DNA of 64,000 nucleotides from Apteryx mantelli. Taxonomy: Eukaryota > Chordata > Aves > Apterygiformes > Apterygidae. Shown here piece by piece: positions 51,001 to 63,679 of the stretch (position 1 is the first letter of the stretch; every line of letters starts with the position of its first letter). The notes under the pieces were generated by a model. The model saw nothing but the letters and a program-made list of their open reading frames with translations. It was not told the origin of the DNA and did no database searches. The stretch is from NCBI RefSeq assembly GCF_036417845.1, contig NC_089979.1, positions 121,553,415 through 121,617,414 on the forward strand. Reading direction: 5' to 3'. The translations under genes were made by a program, and so were the position numbers.

Positions 51001-54000
51001 TATAATGAAATCAAGGGTTTGCCAGATGTAACATATTGCAACATATTAAATTAAGGAATTTAAATTGTTATAATGTTTGGAGCATACAAAAATAAAAAGG
51101 AATAGAATATAAACCAGAAAGACTAGTCAGATAGAACTAACTGATAGAAAAAGGTGAAAAAAAGCTTTCTAAAGCTACTACACAAAGGAAAACAGTTAAG
51201 AAATGAAGTTCAATATAGATTATTACTAAACATTTATGGTGAGAAGATTCCTGTTCTGTTAGAATAGTCTCTACACTCAGGGGCCAGATAAGTGGGGGAA
51301 AAAAGGGGCAAGATTTATTTTCAGCTCCTAGTTACCATAACTCATCCAGGGACCAGACACCTCTGGGAGTCGGGGCAGAGGAAGCAATCTTTATCTTCCT
51401 CCATGACATCAGGCTGCAGAGGAAGAGCCCATCTCTATGGCTGCTGCTTTACTTGTAGCTCAAGTTCAGCGTCATCTATGTTTAAGAGTTCCTTAAGAAA
51501 GACAAGCTTAGATACATGCTAAAGTTAAGTCTTCATTTAAAGTACTTTGCAGAAGTATAGAGCCCTGTGATCCCCACAGGAGTGAACTTCATGGAAGAAG
51601 GAAAAATATGCTCTAGTGTCTCTTCGCAGAGCCATTGCTTTTGCCACTCCACTTACACAGTAGGGTCCATGAACAAAAATGTAGTTACATCAGCATAGAT
51701 CAGCAATAATTTAAGTCAGTGGAATTATTGCAGATTTCTACTAGTATAACTGAGAGCAAAAAAAAATTGCCCACAAGCGTCAGTTTCTAATGTGTAATAT
51801 GCCTCTTTCATTCACATGCCTTTAACTTTTGCTGTCTTTTTCTGTACAAAGAACCTGAATATACCATATTGTTAGCTTAAGCTATTTTGCTCCTAACTTG
51901 ACCCCAGGCACAAGTATGTCTAGTAAGAGCAGAGGAGTAGTTTATGCAGAAATAGTGCTCTTACAGAAAGGACATGAAATGAAATGGATTCATCGGGAAT
52001 GGATTCTTGGATTCATTCAAGTGAAGCCCACGTAGTAATGTACTGGCAACCAATAACTCAAAGTGCAATAGTTTGTTGGTGGCCCTTAAGCTCAGGGTTC
52101 TTCTGCTCCATTGTCTTTTTCATTCCAGTCTCACAAATGCTGCAGTTAAGACAAGCCCTAAGAAATATGGGTGCATTTGCATACAGAATTTCTTAAATAC
52201 TTAAAAAAAATCAAAATAAAAAAAGCATAAAACCCTGTCCCATTCTTGTTTACCTTGTCTTATCAGCTGTGCAACTGATATAGAGTGGCAATTCTAGCCA
52301 CAAATGCAAGTGCATGGCTTTAAGTTCTCATTGCTCGATCCATTTTTATCCCCACTTAGTTAAGCCAGTTTGCTGTACCAACAACATAATAAAACAGATA
52401 CAGCCTGACAAATCCAGAAATTAAACAATGGGCTATTGCAAAGCAATGCCAGCAAAGCACTACGAGTCCTGTACAATGCCTGAGACCAGAACGCATTGGA
52501 ATATACTGGTCAAGTTCCATATTTCCTAAAAGCACAGAGCTCCAGTTAACTCTTCCTTTTACCCAGTCAGATCAACTCTTGAAGTTGACATAATTATGTA
52601 TCCGCAATAGTAGAGAGGCAGAACTTTAACACACCTTGCATACTTTTTATTTGTCTATATTCTTTGACAGTCTGTTAGTTGCTATGTTCCTGAGGAAACT
52701 TAAATTGTTGTCAGATAAGAATATATATCCTCTAGCCACAGAAAGGCAAGAATGAAATAGTAAGGCTTGTATATCTCTCAAGGAATTGGATCTCCAGTTG
52801 CAACTTATCAAGTTCATCCTTTCTAAAGTGCAGGACTTTATGCATTTTAACTTGACCCTTGCTACATTTTAAAACAACCCCAAACACTCTCGATAATCCT
52901 CATCCCCTCCCTGCTGCTGCAATATTGTTAGGGGAAAACATTTGCACAACCTTAACTCTAAGCAAATCAACCGATGTGTTTTTCTTTTGCAAAGCAGTTT
53001 CTTTTCCTTGTATTATTGAAGCACTTTAAGGAAAAGTATATCACAACTGTCTTCACAGCAAGGCAGTAAGCTCTGTTGGCAGGATAACGCTGCACTCTTC
53101 AGATACAAATGACCCCAGCTGACCTCCCTCAAAACCAAGGGGCTATTAATGCATATGCTGAAGGAATTTAACGGCTGTTAAATCACAGCTTGTTGAATTT
53201 AATATTCCTTATGGCCCCTATAAAAAAGTATTGAGTTTCGATAGTGGAGATAGCTTTAAATCCAGTATCTTTCAACTGTAAAAAAATGATCCAAATCAGA
53301 AGGATCAAAGAAGATGGTAAGGAAATGGTAGTTTTCATTGCATCTGTAATTGTACTGAGCTATCTGGAGCACTTTGAGATACAGTTTATAATTTTGTAGC
53401 CAATTTCAAGGTAACTTCTGCTGCAGAAATTGAATCAGAAACCTTGAACATTCAGCTATTACAGTTGTGTAACAGGATTATGTCTTGTTCTTCATGCTTT
53501 ATACCACTGCAAACACTGAGAGTCTCTACCTAGAGGATTTTCTATGTAGTAAATGCAGGTACTTTAGATATTCCACACTAATTTCCCACATGGATGATTA
53601 CAAGGCACACTATGATAAAGATTCTCTGGAGGCCTTCCAAGTCCCACAGCTAGTGCTTCCTATTTATTAAATACCTTTGTAAACTTAGAGCCAGTAAATA
53701 GGAATCAAGCTGTGCACAGAGTTGAGAGGAATTATTCTGCAAAACTTGGCTCCATTAGAAGTTATTGTAATCTAAGCAAAAGGAACTGTACACAATATTT
53801 AATGGGATGTAGTCGACAGAGCTGCAATTTTGTATCCTAGCTCAGTGCGTACTAACCCCCACAGAAAAGCCCCAGCAATTTAACAGTACTACAAAATCCA
53901 TGGGAAAGACGACCTCCAGCCTCTGAAACTTCTCTCAAAATTCAGTTCTCTGGTAAAATGGGCATCTGCTCTTCTGATTACTTTTTTGTGTAATCAGAAA

Positions 54001-56139
54001 AGTAGATTAGGAGCTCAATAAAGTCAATTAATAGATGAAGATGAGCTATATTACTGTATGACAAAGTCATGTATTACTTACATGATGTTTCCAGTAGTTT
54101 TTTAAAAGGCAGCCACACCAGAAGATACATTAAACATCTGTTGAACCTGCCTAGCTAAAACAGCTCCATTCTAGTTGCCACAGAAAGGTACTGAATATAT
54201 TCATCGATAACATAAAGGCTGTGTGTAACTCATGGATAATTTTATTTTTTAGATGATAGTTTTTGCCCATGTTTCAGAAAATCATTTTTCTCCAGCTGCA
54301 CTCATTACATTCATGGAAATAAGCAGCTAAATAGGGCCAGTTCCCTTCTCTTTAATAGCAATTTTTTTCCTCTTTCTCATAGATAAGTTGACCTCTAGTT
54401 GCCAGCAGTACAATGTAACTTGCCTTGTCCTTCTTCCACATAACCACTATTGAAAGCAAAGTCCACGCACTCACAAGATAGCCAATGACCTCCAGGAAAA
54501 TGTATATTGGCATAGTTCACCTATATTTTCTATAAACTGGGTCAAAAGAAATGGGTCAAGAGACAAGAAAAAAAAATGGTGTTAACCAATTCATTGCAAG
54601 GTTGCTTTTCTTTCTGATGATAATCAGAGAGAATAAACAACTTTTATTTTCTAGGTAAGTATTAGTAAAAATAGGAAGTATAGATACAGGTTTATCTTGA
54701 CACATTTTGAATTGCCCATTCCTACTTCACTGACATTTTTTGCAGAATGTGCTTTTTAATATTCAGAAATAATTAATCAAAGGACCTTGAGAAATGTATT
54801 GGAAAAGAGAAAACCCAAATCAAAACAAATGGTGTTTAGTTATTAATCATTACCTACTTTATATATTGCTTGAAAATAAATGAAATGTACAGATATCCCT
54901 ATATAGTTTTGAACATGCAAGTATTTGTATTTATTGCTAACAGTGACTCAGTGTCTCTGAATATACTCTCAACATGAGATTTATTTTAGATCTTTTAAGT
55001 CTCTTACTTTTACTTGGAGAAATTTGAGATGGCAAAGACATGAAGCTATCCAGTAAAACAAAACTGCTCCCAGCAGTACAACATATTCTCAACTGCTTTG
55101 TCCAGCCTAGATTTAAATTACTTAAAAGATGAAAGTCCATTACTTCCTGGACAGATAAGGTCTAGACATCAACATTTCTCAGTGAATATTAAATCCAACT
55201 ATAAAATATTTTTCCAAATCTCCAGTCACTGAAATACTTCTTTTAATGCTGGTTCCCAATGAACAAAACTAGAAGATTTAATGCAGACTAAAACTGTTGC
55301 ATAAAATAATTTTAAATGAGTAAAACCATTTTTCATTGGTTTATAATATTTACAAAATTTTATTTATCTGAGAAATGGGGCAGTGCTCTAATCAGTTGAA
55401 ACACTACAGTAAGAACATATATTGTTTTAATGATACAGTCAATATACCACTTCAGCCATTTACTTAGGATGGTTAATAATAACAGTCTTCTTTCTTAGCA
55501 GACTCTTTCTTAGCAGACCCCTTTGCCTGTCTCTTTACAAGATTAGGGAGCATTTCTTATTCCAGACTGTATGAGTAAAGATGCAAAATTTCCTGATTTT
55601 TTTTAAAACCTTCATTAGCTGCAAGGAATGCTACCTACCCTTCTGCCACAATACTGTTCTCCACACTGCACGTCTTCAAAGAGATTAGCCCAGCTGGAAG
55701 AATCCTTTGCTCTAGCATACAAAATGCAGCTAAATCTAGGAACAAGAGAGACAAAGTCCCAGAACTTGAAGATCTACAGATATTTCTTAATAACCCAGTG
55801 CACCTGCCCACCTGCCCTACCACCACTGTGCGCCCACAGCAAAGTCTGTGCTTGCATGATCATGAGTTCTCCTAAATGTATAGGCTAATGTTTCAGGAAA
55901 GGGGACCGGGTTTCCCTGCAAGCTCCAAGAGCACTGCAGAGTGCCTGACTGTTTCCCATGGCTGCAAGGGCGCTGGCTGTGTGGAGGCTGGGAAGGGTGC
56001 AGGAGCACACGCGCTGCTCGCTAATGGAAAGCCATGCCGCGCGGCAAGCCCAGGGAGCTCCACTCCGCTGCAGTCAGTGTGCACAGCGCTGCTTTCCTGG
56101 AGGTAAGCTGGAACACGTCACCAATGCGAAGAAGGGCCA

Positions 56140-56880
56140 GGATGTTACAGCAGCATACACTAGCCGACCCTAAGAACTGGAATAATGAAAATGGAGAAAA
56201 AACGAGGTACAGAGTCATGAATTTAGGCATTAAAAACAAAAAAATTTATTGCAAATTGGGAGATAGTAACTTGGGAGCATCTTAAGGAAGGCAGACTCGG
56301 ATATGCTGTAAGTGGCTAGGGTTAAAACATATCAAAAATACAGAAGAAATATTAGGAGGCATTAAGAGATATAAACAGTGAAAAGAAAGTATTAGTGCCG
56401 GGGCATAAGCTACTAATAAAAACTTTATGTGAAATACTAAATCAATTCCATGTCACTCATGCCCAAATACACTGAAATAAAATGAGAGCTGTCTCAGAGA
56501 CTAATGAGGTAGATCATTTTTAGATAAGACTGGAGAGCCTACCTTATGAGTGGAGTCGAGCAAAGCTTGCCTTGTTTAACTTTGAAAAAGGCCGGCTGAC
56601 TAAGGATATTACTGCTGCCTGTGAAAACATGACACCAATGGAAGGAAAAGAACTACTTAAGCTGCAGGGCAATGTGATTCAAAGATGGGGATATGAAACA
56701 GCCGGAAGCAAATCTAGGCCAGAAATAAGAGGGTTCATACACACTGCAAAATTTGGGTCCAGGAACAACTTTCTGCAGAGAGAGGCAGTACCCTTCCAGG
56801 ACATTGAAGCCAGACTTCACATTCTTTTGGAAAGGGGCAATAAATATTGGTGGATGTGGAGAGTAGCCCCAGTTTGGACT
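56140..56880 (+). mobile_element. Ancient CR1/L3-type LINE fragment, plus strand
   Basis: A strongly diverged CR1 ORF2 tail. Diagnostic patches include AGAGTCATGAATTTAGGCAT, ATTTATTGCAAATTGGGAGA, ATTAGGAGGCATTAAGAGA, AGCTTGCCTTGTTTAACTTT and GAACTACTTAAGCTGCAGGG, in the order expected for the old amniote CR1 consensus. Translation of 56572 onward preserves shreds of the post-RT region (LFNFEKGRLTKDI). The 110-codon open frame there is a relic, not a gene. Both boundaries are approximate. Confidence 0.75.
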
Positions 56881-59800
56881 CAGAGGCCAAAGCCAAGGTT
56901 GTAGTCTTTCGCACCCTGTGGGTTCGTTCAGCAGAAATCGGTATGAGTGGGGCCAGTACTTGCTCTCTAGCAGAGCACCAAGAGGAGCCAAAATAATGGC
57001 TTGGGAATACATGTGCTTAACGCACACCTTCCTCCCTTGGTTCATTAAAGCAAAAATAGCATAACTTGCTATTCACATAACTTTGCACTTTTATCCACTC
57101 CCAGATTAAAACTGGATCCCTTTCTTTTTGAGTTTAATCAACGCAAGCATGTACAGTTTTCAAAGTGATTTCTGTCAGCAAAAGCCCATGTTTCTTTGTG
57201 CTTCTGCTCCCCGTCACTGAAAAGCTCTGCATTTGCCTCCTTTGTGCAGGACGCACGTCCAGAATCCCTGAAGTGATCGGGGAGAAACATGACAGTGTGT
57301 CAAGGTGCAGTGGCCATCACAAGCCAGTCTAGCTTAGCAGGTGACATCTGAACAGTTAGATTTAAGAGCTAGACTGAATCAGTCCCACAAGGCTCAAACT
57401 GCTCTGTAGTGTCCCTCGTTTCTCCGAGGAAGGAAGACATCTACAAAATGCAGCTGGATGGCATAGTAAGGAACATAGTGTTGAAGAAGTAACTGAATTT
57501 TGTTGTTTAAAAGTAGCATTTCCATTGCCCACAGCATTTCTCTGTAATAAGAGCCAATAATCTCAGTAGTAAGAATCTGTATAAGAATCAGATTGTTTAA
57601 GTATCTGAAGAAGTCATTGTAAAACCTGTGAAAAGTCTGAACAAAATTGTGATGTAACACAGTGAATTAATCTCACCATCAAAAGCATAGGGTCTGCTTA
57701 GATCTCTTTTGTACTTTGGAAAAGAAAGCTGCTTGAGGACCTACAAACTGGTCAACTATTTGTGACTTTAGGTAACTCTTTTATATGGCCCTCAAGTGCA
57801 CTGAGGTGATAACTAGAGTGAAAAAAACAATCAGAAGATCACTGCTGATTACATAACTCAAATATGGAAAGAATTTTAGACTTGCCATGGAAGTCTATAG
57901 CAGTTAATTGTTTCGGCATTACTGAAACTTGTCCACCATGCAGTCCAATACCCTAAATTGTCATGGTGTTTTTCATTTATGTAACTTTTACTGCCTTTTC
58001 CCAGCTTTCAACATGTGTACCTACTACTTCTAAAATTGGATCAAGTTACCACGCTTTTTAAAACTATTTGTTAAAACTAAATCTTGACCTTTTATTTGAT
58101 AATAGCTCCTCCACTCACATACAACTGTTTTTCACAATGCTTCAGCTTATTTTCAGTGAAAGCACAGTGTGAAGTGTTTTGTTTTCTACTCCTCGTCCTA
58201 ACCTTTTAAGGGCCTGGTCTTTCAAATCTCCAGGCTCTAATATTTTTTCCCCATTTATGTTGCAAATTTTCCAAGGCCAGCAGGACATAAGCCGAAGAAA
58301 GTTTGAACTTTCTTCCCTACCTGTTAGTGTAGGGACACTACCCCTGGCTGCTCCCCAACCAGTTTTTCCCATTCCTGAGAGGATTTGGGGGGCCTGACCT
58401 GATGTAACTAACTCTAAGGTTGCTGTTGCTGAGCCTCCTCAGCAGTCAGGAACAGCTTCTCACTCCTGCCTATTTTCCACCTCCTCCACTGTTGTTAGTT
58501 ATTAGCTGTAACTGGGGAGCTTGTTAGGGTGGTATTCATAGTCTAACTTCTTCTGCTAACCTAATATGTGTTAGCAAGATTTATTAACACATAACACACA
58601 ATTTTATAAAACCATTTTGTAGCTTTGCTTCTAGTTTTCTGTTTTTTTCTGTCCTATAGCCTGTTGATCCAAAAGCAAATTCTATTGAAAATGAATAGCT
58701 GCAACCATTCCTACATTTTCAAACACAAAGACTCCATTAATAACTTAATTAATAATTAGACATGTAGGACATTCATAGTTGAACTGAACTGTGTAAAGAA
58801 AAGAAGAGTATGAACACTGAATAGAGTAAGTAACAGCTTTGACACGAACCTCAGGAATAACAAGATAATCATACAGCAAAAAAGAGAAACCATGTAATTT
58901 CTCTTGCCTATCCATAAGTTATTTTACTCATGAATCCAACACTTCATTGTCAATGAATCTGACAAAAGCAATATCATTAAATCCACATTCGGCTTTGTAC
59001 AATGGACAGGCCAAACTTGCATCACCGGTGTAAATGCATTTGATGATTGTCTTTAGAGTTCATTAACTTATTAAACTAATGATAAAAGAGACATCAGTTT
59101 CTTTCCTTTCTTGTATGTTGCTCTGTTTCTATTTAAGTATCTTTGTATGCTTCCCCCAGCACACCTCCCACCCAAATCCACTGCTTTCTCTTGGTCTGCT
59201 ACTTGCAATCTCCTCCCCCCAGGATGTACTTTCTAGCAGCTGCCTTCTCTCCTACACAGATCATCCCTCCTTATACTGTGAAAGAGCAAGCCAACCACAC
59301 AGACATAAATGAGGCTACATTGAAAGTAAAAAAAATGCTATTAAAAAAACCCCACCACCACCACAAACCAACCAGTTTTGATGCCTTTGATTTAATGATG
59401 TAACCCTTCACAGGCATACATAAACTAACACCAGCAGCCAGAGATCTTAGAGAAAAGTAGTTTAAGTATTTAAAAGTGTACTAAGACATATTTGCAAGAT
59501 TCTAGTCTGATCAAAAATCTTTCACCAAAATAGTGCTTACACAAGGATTCTTAAATATTTAAAAGTATGACACTGTTCTAGAACATTATAGAAACAGAAG
59601 ATATATTTGTGCTACCAAAAATATTTTCCTTAATTAGGAAGTACATTATTTCTACAGTCTGCCACATTTGCAAAAATTTGACTATTTGTTCATGTCTACA
59701 GTAAAGTACACGTTATATATAGTTTTTCATATCTTCAAGACAGTGGCTAAGCATTTCAGGACAATATAGATAAGCACGGTTTAAAGAGTTTTCATCTGCT

Positions 59801-60234
59801 TCTCACATTCATTATATATAATAAAAATGGCATCAAGGTGTATTAAGGGCAAACTCTCTGTTATTTTGGTACTCGTTTTTCCACTGGCGAGATAATTTAG
59901 GAGATGCTTTCCTAACACCAGCCATTGCATATGTGCAAAGGTTAAAACTATCTCCTCCTCCCTCAGCACCTCATTTAGAGAAGATGTGTTCACCTCCTTT
60001 GATGGTGTCAGGTCATTCACACCGGGAAGACAGACTGCCCTGCCATGTAGCTCTACTCTACACCCATCCACCCAGATTATATTCCTTTTCTCTTTGTAGA
60101 TCTTTTGACAACTTCACAAACATGACTGCTTTTCATACTGCAGTTCCTTCACCATAGATTAACTACCAAGGACAAAATTAAATATTGCTTTCATATAGGA
60201 GGTTTCACTTCAACATCACATTTTAAGTTCTTAC

Positions 60235-60373
60235 CATGCTCCATAGGTTCAGACACACAGAGCCGACCTGATGTCTCATTTCCACGTGGTTCATCATGTC
60301 CTGTGGACACACAGTCCTGTGTAATGACTGGCTGAGAATGAATTAGGGGGGTTGAAGTCTGTTCATCAGATTC
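60235..60373 (-). CDS. NEK11: NEK11 internal exon, diverged linker
   Basis: A 139-base exon (46 codons + 1) with donor GTAAGA and acceptor TGCTTCAACTAAG before GAATCTGATG. It encodes ESDEQTSTPLIHSQPV, then CVSTGHDEPRGNETSG, ending SEPMEH plus the first base of a split Glu codon. Of this, ESDE aligns with the human ESDEPTLENLPESQP segment as I recall it; the remainder is poorly conserved and hydrophilic, and probably disordered. An in-frame TAA just upstream (60409-60407) means the exon must start after it, which supports the chosen acceptor. Phases fit both neighbours (0 in, 1 out). The human protein has about 35 more residues before ESDE, so either an extra exon is unrecognised or this lineage lost it. 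Confidence 0.85.
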
Positions 60374-61283
60374 CTTAGTTGAAGCAGCATGGATAAATGG
60401 GTACAATTAGAGCTTTCAGTAGGACCACAAGATAACTGCTATCCTGATCTCCTGATCTATACAACTGCTGGGACTTGCAGCAAGCAAATACTTACTAAAA
60501 AAAAAAAATCTTAACTTTTTTATTGTAAGCAAATACTTTTTAAAAATTCTTATTTTTTTTTATAATGATCAACAGTGACTCAGCTATAAACAAGGAAGGA
60601 TTTAACATGACTGTTTCTCCAGAGACAATGGGAAGTAGAAACTGGAGTGCATAAAAGAAAAGAGGTAGAAAACACAGCATTAAAAAAACAAAAAACTCAT
60701 TATTTCTGTGACGCTTTCACTGATTTTTTCCAAATGGACATTGCAGTTTGTGAAAAGCCATAATGCTAGGGTTGAACAGGCCTATCTTCTGTCACATATA
60801 TCTTAAAAGCAAATGACAGCTTACACTGGGAGTCACTCCAAGACCTTCTTCTTACTAAATAGCCAGTTGGAATGTTAATATTCTAAATTGATCAAATGAA
60901 AAGAACCAGCAGCCATGCCAAAGTATGGTATTTAAGGGATTACAGTTCTGAACTTATCCAGAAAACAAATGTATTTTGAACCCTAATATCACATAGGAAG
61001 GTCAGTAGGTACAACATTTCAGAGAGCAGATTTCGATTTAAGGAGGAATCAAAAAAAGAAAATTATGCAATGTATAAAGAATTTGCTGAACCATTTCTTA
61101 ATAACTGCATACACTTTCTCTCAACACAGACCTAGGTTCAGTTAAGCAGTCTAGACTTTGATGTATGTCCCAGTTACTAATCCCAGGGCAGGACTGTGCC
61201 TCTGAAGAAAGCATGTGGAAAACGGAAAAATGGTGTACACTAAATGTGTGTACATGACTTTCAAAACAACAGCCCATACTTAC
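60374..61283 (-). other. NEK11: NEK11 intron (0.9 kb)
   Basis: A short intron with donor GTAAGTATGG. I looked on the minus strand for a phase 0-0 exon matching the human EKTHLKGMEEKEEQ segment and did not find a convincing one. A poly-A run near 60500 and T-rich runs are present. No mobile element is seen. Confidence 0.8.
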
Positions 61284-61377
61284 TTGTAGGATGTTGACAT
61301 TCAACTGCTGAAAATTACGGGACCTGAACTCTTGCATTCTTTTGATATTTTCTTGATATTTTTCTTCTGCCAGCTGT
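61284..61377 (-). CDS. NEK11: NEK11 internal exon, coiled-coil segment
   Basis: A 94-base exon (1 + 31 codons) with acceptor CTGTATTTACAG and donor GTAAGTATGG. It encodes QLAEEKYQENIKRMQEFRSR followed by NFQQLNVNIL and Q. Human NEK11 from memory reads VEEKYEENSKRMQELRSRNFQQLSVDVL, so identity is unambiguous. The Glu/Lys/Arg-rich heptad-like stretch is part of the coiled coil that follows the kinase domain, thought to mediate self-association or regulation. Entry completes a split AAA (Lys) codon with the exon at 63560; exit is in phase 0. Confidence 0.96.
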
Positions 61378-63559
61378 CTGTAAATACAGATTACTTTTAT
61401 TTAGGCTATGATGTGAGGAACTGCACAGAGGGATTTTGTCAAAGTATACATGGAAAAGAAAATTCCATAATAAAACTACCACGGTGCCAAACACTCAAAG
61501 CATCTGCTCAAGTCACCGTTCGTCTCAGTGAGCCCACAGACAGAATTCAGGCCTCGTTCACAAACAGTTTCATATACACCTTTCACAATTTGTGCAATAT
61601 AACTGAAAAATAGCAAAGTAGTAGTCCCAGGCACTTTTGCTCCTCCCAAAGATCTTAAATACTTTGAACTGGATTTCACCACGTCGGCGAGGAAACTCTC
61701 GGCTGAAGAAAGGCACATACCATTTATGCGCTATAAATACTTCACCAAGGGGAGAGGGCATAGCTGTTGTTTCCTATACGAGGCTCCTTGAGCCAAGTGC
61801 TATGTAAAGCAAGTCTTCCAGCTCCCTGCCCACCCGTGCCTAGACACGCACTGCTGAAGGCAGATCTCTGGTTTGAGAAAGTACTGTGGTTTCGCTGTGT
61901 TAGAAATACTTCCAGCCAGCGTCACCTGGCATTAATCCAGAGCTGAATTGTCTGTGTTAAAGATTCAGGACTGAGAATAAGATTTGAAGATTAATATGTT
62001 GCCTTTCTATTACAGGCTATATTTGATTTTGTTGCTGGGGGGAAAAAAAACCATGAAAATCTAAATAGGAAATGATGAAATTTAAGAAAGTGAAAAAACT
62101 AAAAGCAAGCTAAAATATCCTACCATTACTTCCTAATCTCCACCCATAAAAAAGGGGGTGGGAGATGGGCTTCCTATTTATAAATTTCATATAAGTATAA
62201 AAGTTGGCCTAGTAAAGCATATTATTGAAAACATCATGCAGAAAAGGTGTTAAATTCAAATACTTGTTATATGGTGGTTTCATTCCAAGGAGATCTTTTT
62301 TTTTTTAAGTGAGGATTAACGTACATATTCATTTTCAAATGCAATTTTTTCTCCAATGCATTGGTACATGTCAGACAGGCATAAATACTGGTCAGACATG
62401 CTTTCCAAAAGGAAATTAAGACCTTCAATTTTTTGTTTGTAGCTTTTTGGTACAAGCATGGCAAGTTAACACAAGTAAAAGTAGGATGTGACTTTACAGA
62501 GCACTTCTGCTCTTCTGCAATTACTGTTCCTGCGCATTCTTCCCAGTCCGGAAGGGTAAGCTATTTTGCAGTTATTCGAAGGGAGGCAGGGAAGAAGGAC
62601 AGTTCAGGAGGGACAGAGCTAGCTGCAGAGTTACTGAAGCCATTCATTCAGACCTCACATTACCTCGCACTGCTGTTTGTAATGGGAGGTCATTGCCATA
62701 CTGCATTGCGAGCTTGTTTTGGCATGACAAGCTTAAGATGTTGATTGCCTTGATCAGAAATTGTTATTCCCTCTATTAAATATCTATAAATCATAGAATA
62801 AACATTTGTTAATGCACATTGCACTTTGAAAAATGGTTTTGAAGAAAACATTAAAATGAATTAATGTAGCACTTTTCTATTTTTCTTTTGTATAAAATAA
62901 AACGTTCAATGTTTTTAACTGGGAAAAATCAAGTGTGTCATTGAAATAAGATATTCTTCTTTTTATTTGAAAATAGAATCCAGGCATGCATTCATAGGCT
63001 TCAAGCTATTTCTCAAGTTTGACTCAGAAATGGTACTTACTCTCCTTTAAATCCTCCCCCTTTTATTATGCCTCACTTAAGAAAAGACTATAAATTCTAA
63101 AGGCTTTGTAACAAGTTCACTACCTGCATTTGATCATTTGATAAGGCTATTCTCTGAGCTATTAACTTTTATTGGCAAATCTCTTAGGGCAAAATAATTG
63201 AAGAAAAAAAATGGATTTTAACTAAATGTCTGGCTTCTCAGAATGTGTACTCTTTAAAAAAACCTGCAAAAAGTCATTTAAAAAAATCCTGTAGTAAAGA
63301 AACTGAAAATTTCTCATATACTTATTTGAAAAGAAATGCCAGTATCGAAGTACCAGTTTTGGGCTAATGCTCTGACTTTTCTTTTTATGTAAATAATTAC
63401 TGATTTAAAAATCCACCAGCCCCATTCACTTTGAGTAGCTGAAGCACCTTTTTCATTTTTACTTTTTTTCATCTTGATTGCCATAATTCTCTTGTAAAAC
63501 TGTTATAAGGGGCAAAACTGCATGGCTAGGGCCCGGTGTTAAGGTTATGCCCAACTTAC
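61378..63559 (-). other. NEK11: NEK11 intron (2.2 kb)
   Basis: The intron lies between the two coiled-coil exons, with donor GTAAGTTGGG. No mobile element or exon-like segment of note is seen. It has A/T homopolymer runs near 62042 and 62297. A plus-strand open frame at 62433-62744 has no recognisable motif. Confidence 0.8.
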
Positions 63560-63679
63560 TTCAGCTTCCTTGCTTTCTCATCTGCAGCATTTAACTTCCT
63601 CAGCCTCATGCGTTCCCGCGGCGTCATCCTCTGCACTTCGGAACGCTCCCGCAGAGTTTGCAAGTGGACTTTCCTCCGC
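63560..63679 (-). CDS. NEK11: NEK11 internal exon, start of coiled coil
   Basis: A 120-base exon (1 + 39 codons + 2) with acceptor TTCCATTTCAG and donor GTAAGTTGGG. It encodes RRKVHLQTLRERSEVQRMTP followed by RERMRLRKLNAADEKARKL. Human NEK11 as I recall it has KRIHLQTLRALSEVQKMTPRERMRLRKLQAADEKARKLK, giving near-identity across the exon. This is the basic coiled-coil region immediately C-terminal to the kinase domain. NEK11 acts in the S/G2-M DNA-damage checkpoint, downstream of CHK1, and phosphorylates CDC25A to promote its degradation. The catalytic exons are upstream, beyond the right edge of the window, so the gene is only partly included. CpG content in this exon is higher than in the surrounding introns. 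Confidence 0.97.

Larger units (their letters stand above)
39707..60234 (-). other. NEK11: Large NEK11 intron (20.5 kb)
   Basis: The longest intron in the window, with donor GTAAGA at its 5' side (60234). It contains CR1 pieces at 39958-40060 (minus), 45738-46175 (plus) and 56140-56880 (plus), and MIR-like remnants near 40.6 and 48.0 kb. It also has A-rich and T-rich runs near 42.45 and 44.48 kb and a G+C/CpG-rich patch at 55910-56110. Small open frames such as 41937-42269 and 49754-50080 show no recognisable protein. Confidence 0.85.

Noticed and set aside
56572..56904. 110-codon plus-strand open frame and its 130-codon antisense counterpart
   Set aside because: Relic of an ancient CR1 ORF2 tail; not a host gene.
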